From positions 1-64,000 of the forward strand of contig CAVWUA010000018.1 in the NCBI GenBank assembly GCA_963758025.1: a stretch of 64,000 bases of DNA, in the 5' to 3' direction. Origin of the DNA: CAVWUA01 sp963758025 (lineage in GTDB: Bacteria; Planctomycetota; Planctomycetia; Isosphaerales; Isosphaeraceae). Shown here one piece after another: positions 1-8,619 of this stretch; positions within the stretch are counted from its first letter, which is position 1, and each line of letters starts with the position of its first letter. A program made the position numbers and the translations under genes. The notes below the pieces were generated by a model, which saw only the letters and a program-made list of their open reading frames with translations, did no database searches and was not told the origin of the DNA.

Positions 1-426
1 CCGGCCTACTGGGGGGCGGTCTTCCCGCTGGGGATGTACACCGCCTGCACGTGGCGGCTGGCGGACGTTCTCGACCTGCCGTTCCTCCGGCCGATCCCCC
101 GCGGCTTCGTGATCGTGGCGCTGGCGGCCTGGCTGGCGACGGCGTGCGGCCTGGCGTGGACGCTGGCCCGCGCCGGGCTGGCGCTGGCCAGGGCGGAGAG
201 CGCCCTCCGGCGTCCTGACGCTCGACGGCGGGGCGTCGCGACGGTGGTGGCCGAGCCGCCGCCGCGATCCAGCGCCATCGCCTCCCGGGGAGGCCGCTCA
301 GGCCCGCCCCCCTTCGATCGAAGCGTTCAGGTCGCGGACCAGGACGTCGGGCCGGATCCCGCGCGGGGTCGCGGCCTGTCCCACCGTGACCTGGGGACGG
401 AACTCCTATGTCGTCACACATCATGA
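1..426 (+). CDS. TDT-family (TehA/SLAC1-like) transporter, C-terminal part
   Basis: The frame is open from the first base, so the gene begins left of the window. The visible start has the segment WGAVFPLGMYTACTWRLA, which resembles the late membrane helices of tellurite-resistance/dicarboxylate transporters (TDT, voltage-dependent anion channel superfamily). A further hydrophobic helix follows at about residues 36-58. These proteins move small anions or organic acids across the inner membrane. The last ~75 residues are Arg/Pro-rich and unlike a normal TDT tail, so the frame may have been lost near base 210 and the true end may differ. Substrate cannot be told from this fragment. Confidence 0.6.
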   Translation, partial: PAYWGAVFPLGMYTACTWRLADVLDLPFLRPIPRGFVIVALAAWLATACGLAWTLARAGLALARAESALRRPDARRRGVATVVAEPPPRSSAIASRGGRSGPPPFDRSVQVADQDVGPDPARGRGLSHRDLGTELLCRHTS

Positions 427-507
427 GGCTTGAGACCATCCGCGACGTCGAGTAGAATAAAGAATGATTAAGCATCTGGATCGTGGGAGAATTCGCAGGG
501 GGTATTG

Positions 508-1938
508 ATGTCGTCAATCAGAGGCTGCGACCAACTCCGCGCGTCTCGCGCCCGGAGCCGTCGGGAGTTCTTGCGGGCCGGTGGGCTGAGCCTGTTCGGG
601 CTCGGGCTGCCGACGTTGCTGAAGGCCCGGGGGCTCTCGGCGCCGGTTTCGGCAGGTTCGTTCGGCCAGGCGAAGGCATGCATCCTCCTGTTCATGTGGG
701 GCGGCCCCGCGCAGCAGGAGACGTGGGACCTCAAGCCGGATGCTCCCGAACAGGTGCGCGGCGAGTTCCGGCCGATCCCGACGAACGTGCCGGGGATCGA
801 GATTTCCGAGCATTTTCCAATGCTCGCCCGGCAAGCGCACCGGCTGGCGATCCTCCGCTCGGTCCATCACAAGGACGTGAACCACACGACCGCCACGCAC
901 GAGCTGCTGACCGGCCGGCCGTTCTCTCCCGCGGCCTCGCGCCCCGACGAGCAATGGCCGCATTACGGGGCCGTCCTGGCGCAGAAAAACCGGGGAAACG
1001 AGCGGACGGTCCTGCCTCCGTTCGTCCAGATGCGCCCGACGATTCCCGACGGTGCTCCCCGGTTTGTCGAGCAGAGCGCGGGGCAGGGGGCGGGTTGGCT
1101 TGGCCCGGCGCTGAACCCGTTCACGATCGACCACGACCCGAACCGCCCCGATTACGACGTCGGCGACTTCCGCTTGCCGGAGGAGGTCGGCTCGGGCCGC
1201 TTGAAAGACCGCCGACGCTTGCTCAGCCTGGTGGACGACCAGGCCCGGCAGCTCGAAATGAGCGTCCCGGTCCAGACCTTGAAATCGCACTACACCCGCG
1301 CCTACGACCTGCTCACGACCCGGCGCGCCCTTGAAGCGTTCGACCTGGAGAAAGAGGACCCGAGGCTCCGCGCCCGCTACGGATTGCACCCGCATGGCCA
1401 GGCGGTCTTGCAGGCGCGGCGGCTGGTGGAAGCGGGCGTGCCGGTCGTGACGATCTTCTGGCAGAACGACGGGCTCACCAACGTCAGCGTGTACTGGGAC
1501 ACGCATAACCGCAACTTCATCGACCTGAAGACCCGGCTCATGCCCGCCGCCGACCAGGCCTTCACGGCCTTGCTCGATGACCTCGATGCGCGGGGCCTGC
1601 TCGACGAGACGCTGGTCGTCTGGACGGGGGAATTCGGTCGGACGCCCCGCGTGGGGCAGGGGGTCGTCGGTGGCGCGGGGGCCGGCAAGGACGGCCGCGA
1701 CCACTGGCCGCATTGCTTCTCGACGGTCCTCGCCGGCGCGGGGATTCAGGGGGGCGTCGTTCACGGCGCGTCCGACCGCTGGGCCGCCTACCCGGCGCTC
1801 GATCCCGTCACCCCGGCTGACGTCGCGGCCACCGTCTATCACTGCCTGGGCATCGACCCGGCCCTGGAACTGACCGACCAGCTCAATCGTCCCCTGCGGC
1901 TTTGCCTGGGGAACCCGATTTCCAGCGTGCTGGCCTGA
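508..1938 (+). CDS. DUF1501 family protein with Tat-type signal
   Basis: A 476-residue member of the planctomycete-expanded DUF1501 family (alkaline-phosphatase-like fold, biochemical role unknown). The N-terminus has a twin-arginine motif (SRREFLRAGG) before a hydrophobic stretch, so export by Tat is likely. Family hallmarks are CILLFMWGGPAQQETWDLKP near residue 55, a late VVWTGEFGRTP and a GRDHWPH motif. ATG at 508 is preferred over TTG at 505 because a purine-rich AGGGGG lies just upstream. These genes often pair with DUF1549/DUF1553 cytochromes, but none is adjacent here. Exact function unknown. Confidence 0.88.
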   Translation: MSSIRGCDQLRASRARSRREFLRAGGLSLFGLGLPTLLKARGLSAPVSAGSFGQAKACILLFMWGGPAQQETWDLKPDAPEQVRGEFRPIPTNVPGIEISEHFPMLARQAHRLAILRSVHHKDVNHTTATHELLTGRPFSPAASRPDEQWPHYGAVLAQKNRGNERTVLPPFVQMRPTIPDGAPRFVEQSAGQGAGWLGPALNPFTIDHDPNRPDYDVGDFRLPEEVGSGRLKDRRRLLSLVDDQARQLEMSVPVQTLKSHYTRAYDLLTTRRALEAFDLEKEDPRLRARYGLHPHGQAVLQARRLVEAGVPVVTIFWQNDGLTNVSVYWDTHNRNFIDLKTRLMPAADQAFTALLDDLDARGLLDETLVVWTGEFGRTPRVGQGVVGGAGAGKDGRDHWPHCFSTVLAGAGIQGGVVHGASDRWAAYPALDPVTPADVAATVYHCLGIDPALELTDQLNRPLRLCLGNPISSVLA

Positions 1939-2086
1939 CCGGGTGTCCAAACCGAGCGGTTCGGGGCATCATCGGCGGCGAGCGTGTGTTTCGCTCCGCG
2001 CATCCATCCGTGATGAGCTGCCCTGTCCACTCTCCCTCCGCATTGCGTTATATCCGACGATCCTTTCCCGGAAAGAAGGTCCGCGC

Positions 2087-2788
2087 ATGAGTCGCCTTCG
2101 AGGTTGTGCCGCTCTGGTCGTTCTCGGGCTCCTGATTCTGACCGGGGCCGATGGCGATCCCCCCGCGGAAGAAAACGCGCCGAGGGTCAAGCCGGGAGAC
2201 CTCTCACTGACGGTCGAAGGGGCCATTGATGCCGAACTCGCGCCGGTGGCGGGGGAAATGACGGCGCTGTTCTTCGAGAGCTATCCGAAGCTGATCGAGC
2301 GGTTCGAGAACCCGGATAAACCCGCGAGCCGGAACATCCATCTGGTCTTTCGGGAGGAGATGCGCGTTCCGGCGTTCCGTCGCGGAGATCAGATTGTCGT
2401 CAGTGTCCCGTGGTTACGGCGACATCCCGAGGATCTCGGGATGCTCACGCATGAGCTGACGCATCTCGTGCAGGACTACCCGCGCTCCGGCCCCGGCTGG
2501 CTGGTGGAGGGGATCGCGGACTACGCCCGGAAGGTGTATGGCCCCGCCGATCAGCCGGGATGGGCACTCCCGGAACGATTCGGAGAGCAACAGAGCGTTC
2601 AGGACGGTTATCGCGTGACCGGACGGTTCCTGCTCTGGCTGGACGAACATCATCCCGGAGTCGTCGATCAGCTCAACCGCCGCTTGCAGAAGGGGGAATT
2701 TGCGGTTTCGGACTTCCAGTCTCTGACGGATCAGGACCTGGATGCGCTCTGGCGGGAGTGTGTCGAGGACCTCTCGGCCAGGCGTTGA
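2087..2788 (+). CDS. Secreted BSP-like metalloprotease
   Basis: A 233-residue exported protein. The start at 2087 has a strong GGAAAGAAGG ribosome site and opens with a hydrophobic signal sequence (residues about 5-20). The middle carries HELTHLVQDY, an HExxH zinc site, followed by GPGWLVEGIADYAR. This arrangement is typical of the basic secretory protein family (peptidases of plants and bacteria, PF04450). Role is probably extracytoplasmic proteolysis; substrate unknown. It is a single gene followed by a strong hairpin terminator shared with the convergent lipoprotein gene. Confidence 0.78.
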   Translation: MSRLRGCAALVVLGLLILTGADGDPPAEENAPRVKPGDLSLTVEGAIDAELAPVAGEMTALFFESYPKLIERFENPDKPASRNIHLVFREEMRVPAFRRGDQIVVSVPWLRRHPEDLGMLTHELTHLVQDYPRSGPGWLVEGIADYARKVYGPADQPGWALPERFGEQQSVQDGYRVTGRFLLWLDEHHPGVVDQLNRRLQKGEFAVSDFQSLTDQDLDALWRECVEDLSARR

Positions 2789-2841
2789 CGATCGGATCGC
2801 CCGGAAGAGGCTTGGAACGGGGCGAGCGAAACGGGTTGAGG

Positions 2842-2891
2842 AACGCGGTTGGTTGCGGATGGCCTGAACGCCGTCCGCAACCAACCGCGTT
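2842..2891. terminator. Bidirectional hairpin terminator
   Basis: An 18-bp perfect stem (AACGCGGTTGGTTGCGGA at 2842-2859 with its complement at 2874-2891), loop about 14 nt, followed by TTTCG. It lies between the convergent protease (+) and lipoprotein (-) genes. Confidence 0.8.
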
Positions 2892-2922
2892 TTCGCACCT
2901 TTGGGTCTTCCCGGACAATCTC

Positions 2923-3093
2923 TCAGTTGGCCTTGGCGTTTTTCATCATGTCATTTTCCATCGACTTGACTTCCTCGGGGACATAGGTCCCCTGGGCGTC
3001 CGCTGGAACACCTTCCTCGATACCGCCGCCGCCGCATCCGGTCAGATTCAGCGTCAGAAGCGCCAGGACAAGCCAGCAACCGATTCGCCGCAT
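2923..3093 (-). CDS. Small lipoprotein
   Basis: A 56-residue protein starting MRRIGCW at 3093, preceded by AAGAGG. It has a short hydrophobic signal (LVLALLTLNLTGC) with a lipobox LTGC, so it should be lipid-modified at Cys and membrane-anchored. The mature part starts with a glycine run, then an acidic VPEEVKSMENDMMKN tail. Very small lipoproteins next to DUF1559 genes are common in planctomycetes. It lies downstream of the DUF1559 gene on the same strand, with a hairpin between them. No biochemical role can be assigned. Confidence 0.7.
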   Translation of the reverse strand: MRRIGCWLVLALLTLNLTGCGGGGIEEGVPADAQGTYVPEEVKSMENDMMKNAKAN

Positions 3094-3179
3094 CGCGTAA
3101 CCTCTTATAGGAACTCGTGGAGAGAACAGAACCGAAGCCGGGAGGGAAGGGATCAATTCGACGTTGATTCCAAAGCCGG

Positions 3180-3208
3180 AGGGACCTCTCGGGGGGAGAG
3201 AGGTCCCT
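3180..3208 (-). terminator. Hairpin terminator after DUF1559 gene
   Basis: Stem AGGGACCTCTC (3180-3190) pairs with 3198-3208, with a G-rich 7-nt loop. It lies 40 nt beyond the stop of the reverse-strand DUF1559 gene. The U-tract is weak. Confidence 0.6.
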
Positions 3209-3247
3209 TGGCCTTGGAATTGAGTCGTTGTCGTCAGGGCAGATGGC

Positions 3248-4309
3248 TCAGAGCGAGTCCCCGCTCAGGACCTCGCCGCCGTTGCGCGTACCCAAGGCCC
3301 ACCACGCCTGATAACTGACCGAGTCCTTGATGAAACGGACCGAGCCGTCCGCCATGCCGATGTTCACCCCGCCGGAGTGATTGCTCGTCGGCGGCGTGCT
3401 GCTATACGCGCCACCGAAGGTCAGCCAGGAGGCGTCCAGGGTGGTGTTCTGGCAGGAGGTACTGTTGGGCGATCCGTAGTGCGTGTAGGCGTTGGTGACG
3501 ACGTGGTGGGGATATCCACCCACCCAGAAGTAACCGTTGCCGTTGGAGCGGATCGAGGTGGTCGTGGCCGGCAGCCCCTTGCAGGCCATGGCGAACGCCG
3601 CCGGATTCGCCGAAGAGCCGGGATCGGCGGCGGGGAAGATGGCCCGTTTCGCTTCCGGATCGTTGAGTTTGAGTGCGGGATTGCCCCGCAGGCCGATCAG
3701 CCGCTCGCTGAACAGCGCCGTGTTCGAGGAACCGTCGCGGACGCTCTCCAGACCGAACGCCCCGAGGTTGGAGTCCGTGGAGAAGGAGCTCGACGCATAC
3801 GGGACGATCGTCCCCGACCAGCGCCGGAGCACGCCAGGGCCGCCGAAGTTGCCGACGTAGTTCTGGGTTCCGTACGGGTCTTGCGGACGCTGCTTGATAC
3901 CGTCGGAGGGGCAGAGCAGGGTATTGATCTGCGAATAGCCCGCGGTGGTATTCGCCGCGCCGTTGGACACGCCCGCGACGTTGTTGTACAGGCCCGCGTT
4001 GAAGTTGAACGCGTTGTACAGGGGGCCTTGTTCCATGTGGGGCAACAGCGGCAGGACCCAGCCGTAGCTCCATCCGGAGGATTGATTCTGGGCCGTCGGG
4101 AACGCGCACTGTCCTGGGAAGACGCTGGTTTGATCGAGATAATTGTGAATGGCGAGGCCGAGTTGCTTCAAGTTGTTCGTACACTGTGAGCGGCGAGCCG
4201 CCTCACGAGCCGCCTGGACTGCCGGAAGCAGCAAGGCGATCAGGACTCCGATAATGGCGATGACGACGAGCAGTTCGATCAAGGTAAATCCGCGGCGAGA
4301 GCTCTTCAC
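3248..4309 (-). CDS. DUF1559 family prepilin-like protein
   Basis: A 353-residue protein of the planctomycete family with a type IV pilin/type II secretion N-terminus. After a short basic leader (VKSSRRG) comes FTLIELLVVIAIIGVLIALL, the prepilin methylation and helix motif, then QAAREAARRSQCTNNLKQLG, the hallmark start of the DUF1559 domain. The C-terminus has the H-x-G box ADGSVRFIKDSV. GTG at 4309 is preferred because it places the basic leader directly before the cleavage site, although the frame is open further upstream. Likely role: pseudopilin-like surface or secretion component. It reads toward the small lipoprotein gene. Confidence 0.9.
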   Translation of the reverse strand: MKSSRRGFTLIELLVVIAIIGVLIALLLPAVQAAREAARRSQCTNNLKQLGLAIHNYLDQTSVFPGQCAFPTAQNQSSGWSYGWVLPLLPHMEQGPLYNAFNFNAGLYNNVAGVSNGAANTTAGYSQINTLLCPSDGIKQRPQDPYGTQNYVGNFGGPGVLRRWSGTIVPYASSSFSTDSNLGAFGLESVRDGSSNTALFSERLIGLRGNPALKLNDPEAKRAIFPAADPGSSANPAAFAMACKGLPATTTSIRSNGNGYFWVGGYPHHVVTNAYTHYGSPNSTSCQNTTLDASWLTFGGAYSSTPPTSNHSGGVNIGMADGSVRFIKDSVSYQAWWALGTRNGGEVLSGDSL

Positions 4310-4731
4310 GATCGTTGCGCTCCGAAAATCGAGAACTGGAGAAGGAGATGGGACGCCTCGACTGCACGAACAGAACGTTGGACAGACGACAGACGGCGAT
4401 GGCTCGGAAGCAGAACTCGTACCGAGCCGGAAGTGTGCCACCACAAATGAGCGTCATCAGACATGAATTGGGCTGTTAATCTTTCAAAAAATTTTTCGAT
4501 ATTTGATGTCGAAGTGTGGGAACAGTCGCCTTCGTCGTGCTCAATGATCAGGCGAGGTGCAAGGAATGTGGTCAAAAGGTGGTAGGGAGGGTTCGTGGGC
4601 CGGGATCTGAGACGCGTTCGGGGAATGGCGTGGCGGAAGGACCGGGGCGGCGGGTATGCTAGAATGGTCGGGATGACGGGCAGGGATCGGTTCCTTTTTT
4701 GGGGACGGTCGAGCGCGGGAGGGTGGCATTG
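4310..4731. promoter_or_regulatory. Divergent intergenic region
   Basis: 422 bp between the divergent DUF1559 (-) and receiver (+) genes. It contains an AT-rich patch around 4478-4510 that stands out from the GC-rich background and is a plausible promoter site for the reverse-strand gene. No operator or RNA gene was recognised. Confidence 0.35.
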
Positions 4732-5121
4732 ATGGCAACCATCGTGCTGGCGGACGACGACGCCGACATTCGCGCCGTGTATGGGCCATTTCTCCAGGCG
4801 GCGGGGCATACGGTTCACGAGGCGGCCGACGGCCGCGAGGTCCTGGAACAGGTGCATCAACACCGCCCCGACCTGCTCTTGCTCGACGTCTGGATGCCGC
4901 AGATGAACGGCTTCGAAGTGCTCGACGCCTTGCGGCACGATCCGGCGGCCGCGCGGATGAAGGTCGTCATGCTTTCCAACCTCGGCGACGCCGATGCACG
5001 GTTCGAGGCCTTTGGCGGGGGCGCGGTGGAGTATCTGATCAAGGGGCTGGAACTGCGCGACTTGCTGGCGAAGGTCGAGGCGACGCTGGCGACGTCCGAG
5101 ACCGCCTCGGACACCACGTGA
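4732..5121 (+). CDS. Single-domain response regulator (receiver)
   Basis: A 129-residue stand-alone CheY-like receiver. The acidic pocket is in VLADDDADIR at the N-terminus, the phospho-acceptor Asp is in LLLLDVWMPQMNGFEVL, and the conserved Lys is in EYLIKG. There is no output domain. Start at 4732 has GGGAGGGTGG just upstream. Such proteins relay phosphate or act by protein contact; no histidine kinase is adjacent. folC follows 58 bp downstream on the same strand, possibly co-transcribed but functionally unrelated. Confidence 0.88.
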   Translation: MATIVLADDDADIRAVYGPFLQAAGHTVHEAADGREVLEQVHQHRPDLLLLDVWMPQMNGFEVLDALRHDPAAARMKVVMLSNLGDADARFEAFGGGAVEYLIKGLELRDLLAKVEATLATSETASDTT

Positions 5122-5179
5122 ATCGGTCCTCCGGGAACGAGACCACGCGGCAACCTCTCCGACCAGGCATGGCCCCTTG

Positions 5180-6574
5180 ATGCCCATGACCGACACGTAC
5201 CTCGAAAGCCTCGCCTACCTCTACGGCCGGCTCAACTACGAACGGACCGGCATGCCCCGGTTGCCTTCCGAGTTGCGGCTCGGGCGGATGCGGCGGCTCT
5301 TGCGGCTCCTGGGGGACCCTCAGGACGCGCTTCGGGTCGTGCACGTCGCCGGGACCAAGGGGAAGGGCTCGACGTGCGCGATGCTTGCCGCCGCGCTCTC
5401 GGCCTCGGGCCGCCGCACCGGCCTGTTCTGCTCGCCCCACCTGCACCGGCTGGAGGAGCGGTTCATGATCGACGGGCGCGAGGCCAGCCCGCAAGAGCTG
5501 ATCGCCCTGACCGACGCGGTTCGTCCGGCCGTCGCCGCGCTCGATGCCCACGCCTCCGCCCACTCCCGACGCGGGGCGACCTTCTTCGAGATCACCACGG
5601 CGATGGGCCTGCTCCACTTCGCCCGGCGCGGGGCGGAGGTCGTCGTCCTGGAGGTCGGCATGGGGGGGCGGCTCGACTCGACGAACGTCGTCCGGCCCGA
5701 CCTGGCGGTGCTCACCTCGATCTCGTTCGATCACGTCCGGCAGCTTGGCAACACCCTCGGCGCGATCGCCACGGAGAAGGCGGGCATTCTCAAGCGCGGT
5801 CGTCCGGCCGTCAGCGGCGTGCGGGGGGACGAGGCCCGCGCGGCAATCCATCGCGTCGCGCGTCAGCGGCGGGTGGCGCTCCGCGAGCTGGATCTCGATT
5901 TTCAATATCAGTACATTCCGCCGCCGTCGCCAATCGACCGGCCCACCTCGGGCACGGTTTCCGTTCGGACCTGGCGGCGCGACTGGGACGCCGTTCGCGT
6001 CCCTCTGTACGGTTCGCATCAGGCATGGAATACCGCCGTCGTCCTGGCCGCGCTCGACACCCTGGCGGAGCAGGGGATGGAGGTCGCTCCCGAGTCGGTG
6101 GAGCGGGGCTTCGCGGACCTGCGGTTCCCGGCGCGGGTCGAGATCGTCGGCGAGTCTCCCTGGCTGGTCATCGACGGCGCCCACAACGTCGCGTCGGCCC
6201 TCGCCCTGGCGGAGACCTTGCGTTCCTGCTTCCCGCCGGTGTCCCGCACGCTCATTTTCGGCACGACCCGCGACAAGGATCTCGACGGTCAGCTTCGGGC
6301 CTTGCTGCCGTTGACCGATCGGGTCGTGGCGACGTGTTACCGGGAAAACCCGCGCGCGGTCTCTCCCGAGGAGATCATCGCGGCGGTCGCGGCGCTGGAC
6401 GGTCCCCCCGCGCACATCGAGCCGGGCCCGGCCGAGGCCCTCGCCGCCGCGCGTCGAATCACCCCACCAGAGGGCCTGATCTGTGTGACGGGCTCTCTGT
6501 TCCTCGCCGCGGAAACCCGCGCCGTGGCGCTCGGCCTGGAACCGGGGCCCTTGCTGACGCCCGTCTTGCCCTGA
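5180..6574 (+). CDS. folC: Folylpolyglutamate synthase / dihydrofolate synthase
   Basis: A Mur-ligase-family enzyme of about 464 residues that adds glutamate to dihydropteroate and to folates in the cytoplasm. It has the P-loop VVHVAGTKGKGSTCAML, then EVGMGGRLDSTNV, SFDHVRQLGNTLGAIATEKAGI and the late VIDGAHNVASALAL motif, all in family order. Length matches bacterial FolC. Candidate ATG starts are at 5180 and 5186, with no strong ribosome site to decide between them. It is followed by a 275-bp gap before the next gene. Confidence 0.93.
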   Translation: MPMTDTYLESLAYLYGRLNYERTGMPRLPSELRLGRMRRLLRLLGDPQDALRVVHVAGTKGKGSTCAMLAAALSASGRRTGLFCSPHLHRLEERFMIDGREASPQELIALTDAVRPAVAALDAHASAHSRRGATFFEITTAMGLLHFARRGAEVVVLEVGMGGRLDSTNVVRPDLAVLTSISFDHVRQLGNTLGAIATEKAGILKRGRPAVSGVRGDEARAAIHRVARQRRVALRELDLDFQYQYIPPPSPIDRPTSGTVSVRTWRRDWDAVRVPLYGSHQAWNTAVVLAALDTLAEQGMEVAPESVERGFADLRFPARVEIVGESPWLVIDGAHNVASALALAETLRSCFPPVSRTLIFGTTRDKDLDGQLRALLPLTDRVVATCYRENPRAVSPEEIIAAVAALDGPPAHIEPGPAEALAAARRITPPEGLICVTGSLFLAAETRAVALGLEPGPLLTPVLP

Positions 6575-6849
6575 GTGGTGGGAGGTCCGAAGAATGGAGC
6601 CGAGAACCCGCGCGATTCTCCCACGTTCCCTCGCGGGCCGTTTGACGAAGCCCGTGGGGCCTCGTAAAATCGAACATGCCGTCATGTTCGGCATGATCCC
6701 ACGTCTGGCGCGACTTCCGGAAAGCAAAATCCATCTTTCCTCGCGTCGCGTGCCTCTCTGTATGACATACTATCACCAACCGAACCCGTCGCGCCGTCCC
6801 TGGTTCCGTTCTTGTCCAGGCGCGAGGACCTCGACAGGAGCCCACACCC

Positions 6850-8430
6850 ATGGCTGCCGCCAATGAATCTCAGGGCCTCAAAATCGCCGTGGCGGCTTTC
6901 GTGACGCTCACGGTGATTCTGGCCGTTACGACATATTTCGGCTTTTCCAGCTATTCCGAGGCAAACGCCAAGCTGGCCGAAGCGCAGCAAACCATCCAGA
7001 CGAAAGACACGGCCGCGAGGGAAGCCATCGGCAACCTCGACGATCTGAAGTCACGCGCTGGCTATCCGCCGACAAAGTACGAGGAATACCCGTCGGTCAA
7101 GGACGCCATCAAGAAGGACGAGGCGCAGCTCAAGGAAAACGTGACTGCCATGGTTGGCAAGATCCAGGGGATGATTGACCAGTATCGGCAGGCGATCCAG
7201 CAGAACAACGTCAACGGCGTTGCCCAGGCTGATGTCGAAAGGCTGGTCCAGGCGGCGAACGAGAAGGCCGCCCAGATCCTCAACGAGCCGAACCCCACGT
7301 TCCAGTCCACCCAGCAACACATGATGGAGCTGATGGACAACATGGCCCAGTTGACCACCGCCATGTCGATGGACAACCAGGGCCTGCGCAGTCAGCTCGC
7401 CATGGTCAATCAGGCGAACGACCAGCAATTGCAGATTCAACTGACCGCCGTGCAGAAGTCAGAGCAGGACAAGGAGTCCGAACTGGTCAAGCACGAGCAA
7501 TCTCGCCGCGAGCTGGCCCAGACCAATGACCAGCTCTCGACCCAGAACGACCAGCTCATCATCGAGAACCGCGCCCTGAAGGACCAGATCGCCCAGTTGA
7601 CCGAGGACTTCGGTCGCAACCGCGATCTGATGATGGCGCAGTTGCGCGGAGTTCGCGAGGAACTGGAAAAGAGTGAGGTCGTGCTGGACCAGGCCGACGG
7701 CTACATCACGTTCGTCGACTACGGCCGGAGCGAAGTCCGCACCGATATCAACCGGACCCAGGGGGCGAAGCCTCAGATGCACTTCGCGATCTTCGATCGC
7801 GACGCGCCCGGCTTGCCCACCGATAAGCCCAAGGGCACCATCGAACTGATCCACGTCGGCAACCAGGGCAGCATTGGCCGGATCATCGAGACGACGCGGA
7901 GCGATAATCCGATCCGCGACGGCGATCAGGTCTACTCCGCCGCATGGAGCCCGGAACATCCCGAGAAGTTCGCCCTGATCGGCGCGATCGACTTCGATCG
8001 CGACAGCAAGGACGACCGCGAAGACCTCAAGCGAATGATCCGCTCGGCCGGTGGTGAGATCGTCTACGATCTTCCCCCGCCCGGCGTCGGCGCCGAACAG
8101 GGCAAGATCACGCCGGAGGTCTCGTGGTACATCAGCGACGCATCCCCGTCATCCGATGACAGGGCCTACCTCGACAAGCGGAGCGCCGCGATCAGCGAAG
8201 CCCGTCTGGTGGGCGTCCGGCCGATGTCGTTGAAGAACATCCTGGCCTATCTGAACTACTCCTACGGCCGCTCGGTACCGGGTCAGGTCGAGGCGATTAA
8301 CCGCGATGCGGTGAACCGTTTGCTCCACCCGCAAGGCGCGACCGGCGAACTCTCCACGCCGCAGCCCGACGAAGAAGGCATGGAGGAGAACGATAACAAT
8401 CCGGGAGGTGGCCTGGGCGCCTTCCCCTGA
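6850..8430 (+). CDS. Membrane-anchored coiled-coil protein, unknown function
   Basis: A 526-residue protein with an N-terminal transmembrane helix (about residues 10-30, LKIAVAAFVTLTVILAVTTY), then a long Gln/Glu/Lys-rich coiled coil to about residue 275 (repeated AQ, EL, DQL patterns). A globular part of about 220 residues follows (DQADGYITFVDYGRSEVRTD onwards), and the acidic, glycine-rich tail ends GGGLGAFP. The layout suggests a periplasmic or cytoplasmic structural or tethering protein. No enzyme motif is visible. It starts after GACAGGAG and ends at a strong terminator, so it is probably monocistronic. Confidence 0.8.
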   Translation: MAAANESQGLKIAVAAFVTLTVILAVTTYFGFSSYSEANAKLAEAQQTIQTKDTAAREAIGNLDDLKSRAGYPPTKYEEYPSVKDAIKKDEAQLKENVTAMVGKIQGMIDQYRQAIQQNNVNGVAQADVERLVQAANEKAAQILNEPNPTFQSTQQHMMELMDNMAQLTTAMSMDNQGLRSQLAMVNQANDQQLQIQLTAVQKSEQDKESELVKHEQSRRELAQTNDQLSTQNDQLIIENRALKDQIAQLTEDFGRNRDLMMAQLRGVREELEKSEVVLDQADGYITFVDYGRSEVRTDINRTQGAKPQMHFAIFDRDAPGLPTDKPKGTIELIHVGNQGSIGRIIETTRSDNPIRDGDQVYSAAWSPEHPEKFALIGAIDFDRDSKDDREDLKRMIRSAGGEIVYDLPPPGVGAEQGKITPEVSWYISDASPSSDDRAYLDKRSAAISEARLVGVRPMSLKNILAYLNYSYGRSVPGQVEAINRDAVNRLLHPQGATGELSTPQPDEEGMEENDNNPGGGLGAFP

Positions 8431-8467
8431 TCGTTCTCGTACCATCGGGATCAGAACGAAACGCGAA

Positions 8468-8499
8468 AAGCCCCCGCCGGAGCCATCCGGCGGGGGCTT
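8468..8499. terminator. Bidirectional hairpin terminator
   Basis: AAGCCCCCGCCGG (8468-8480) pairs perfectly with 8487-8499, 6-nt loop, then TTC. It separates the coiled-coil gene (+) from citrate synthase (-). Confidence 0.85.
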
Positions 8500-8619
8500 C
8501 TTCAGTTGTTACGCAGCGAATCGAGACTCGCCATGAGCCGGGTCAGGTGCGTCTCCTGACGCACCGTTCCCAGGCTTGCCGCAGTCCCTTCCGCAATGGG
8601 ACAGGTCCCGTCGGCGACG

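Noticed and set aside
514..1950. A 478-residue reverse-strand frame across the first DUF1501 gene
   Set aside because: Antisense shadow; the forward frame has a Tat signal and family motifs.
5039..6727. A 562-residue reverse-strand frame across folC
   Set aside because: Arg/Pro/Gly-rich translation with no motif; folC on the other strand has every family signature.
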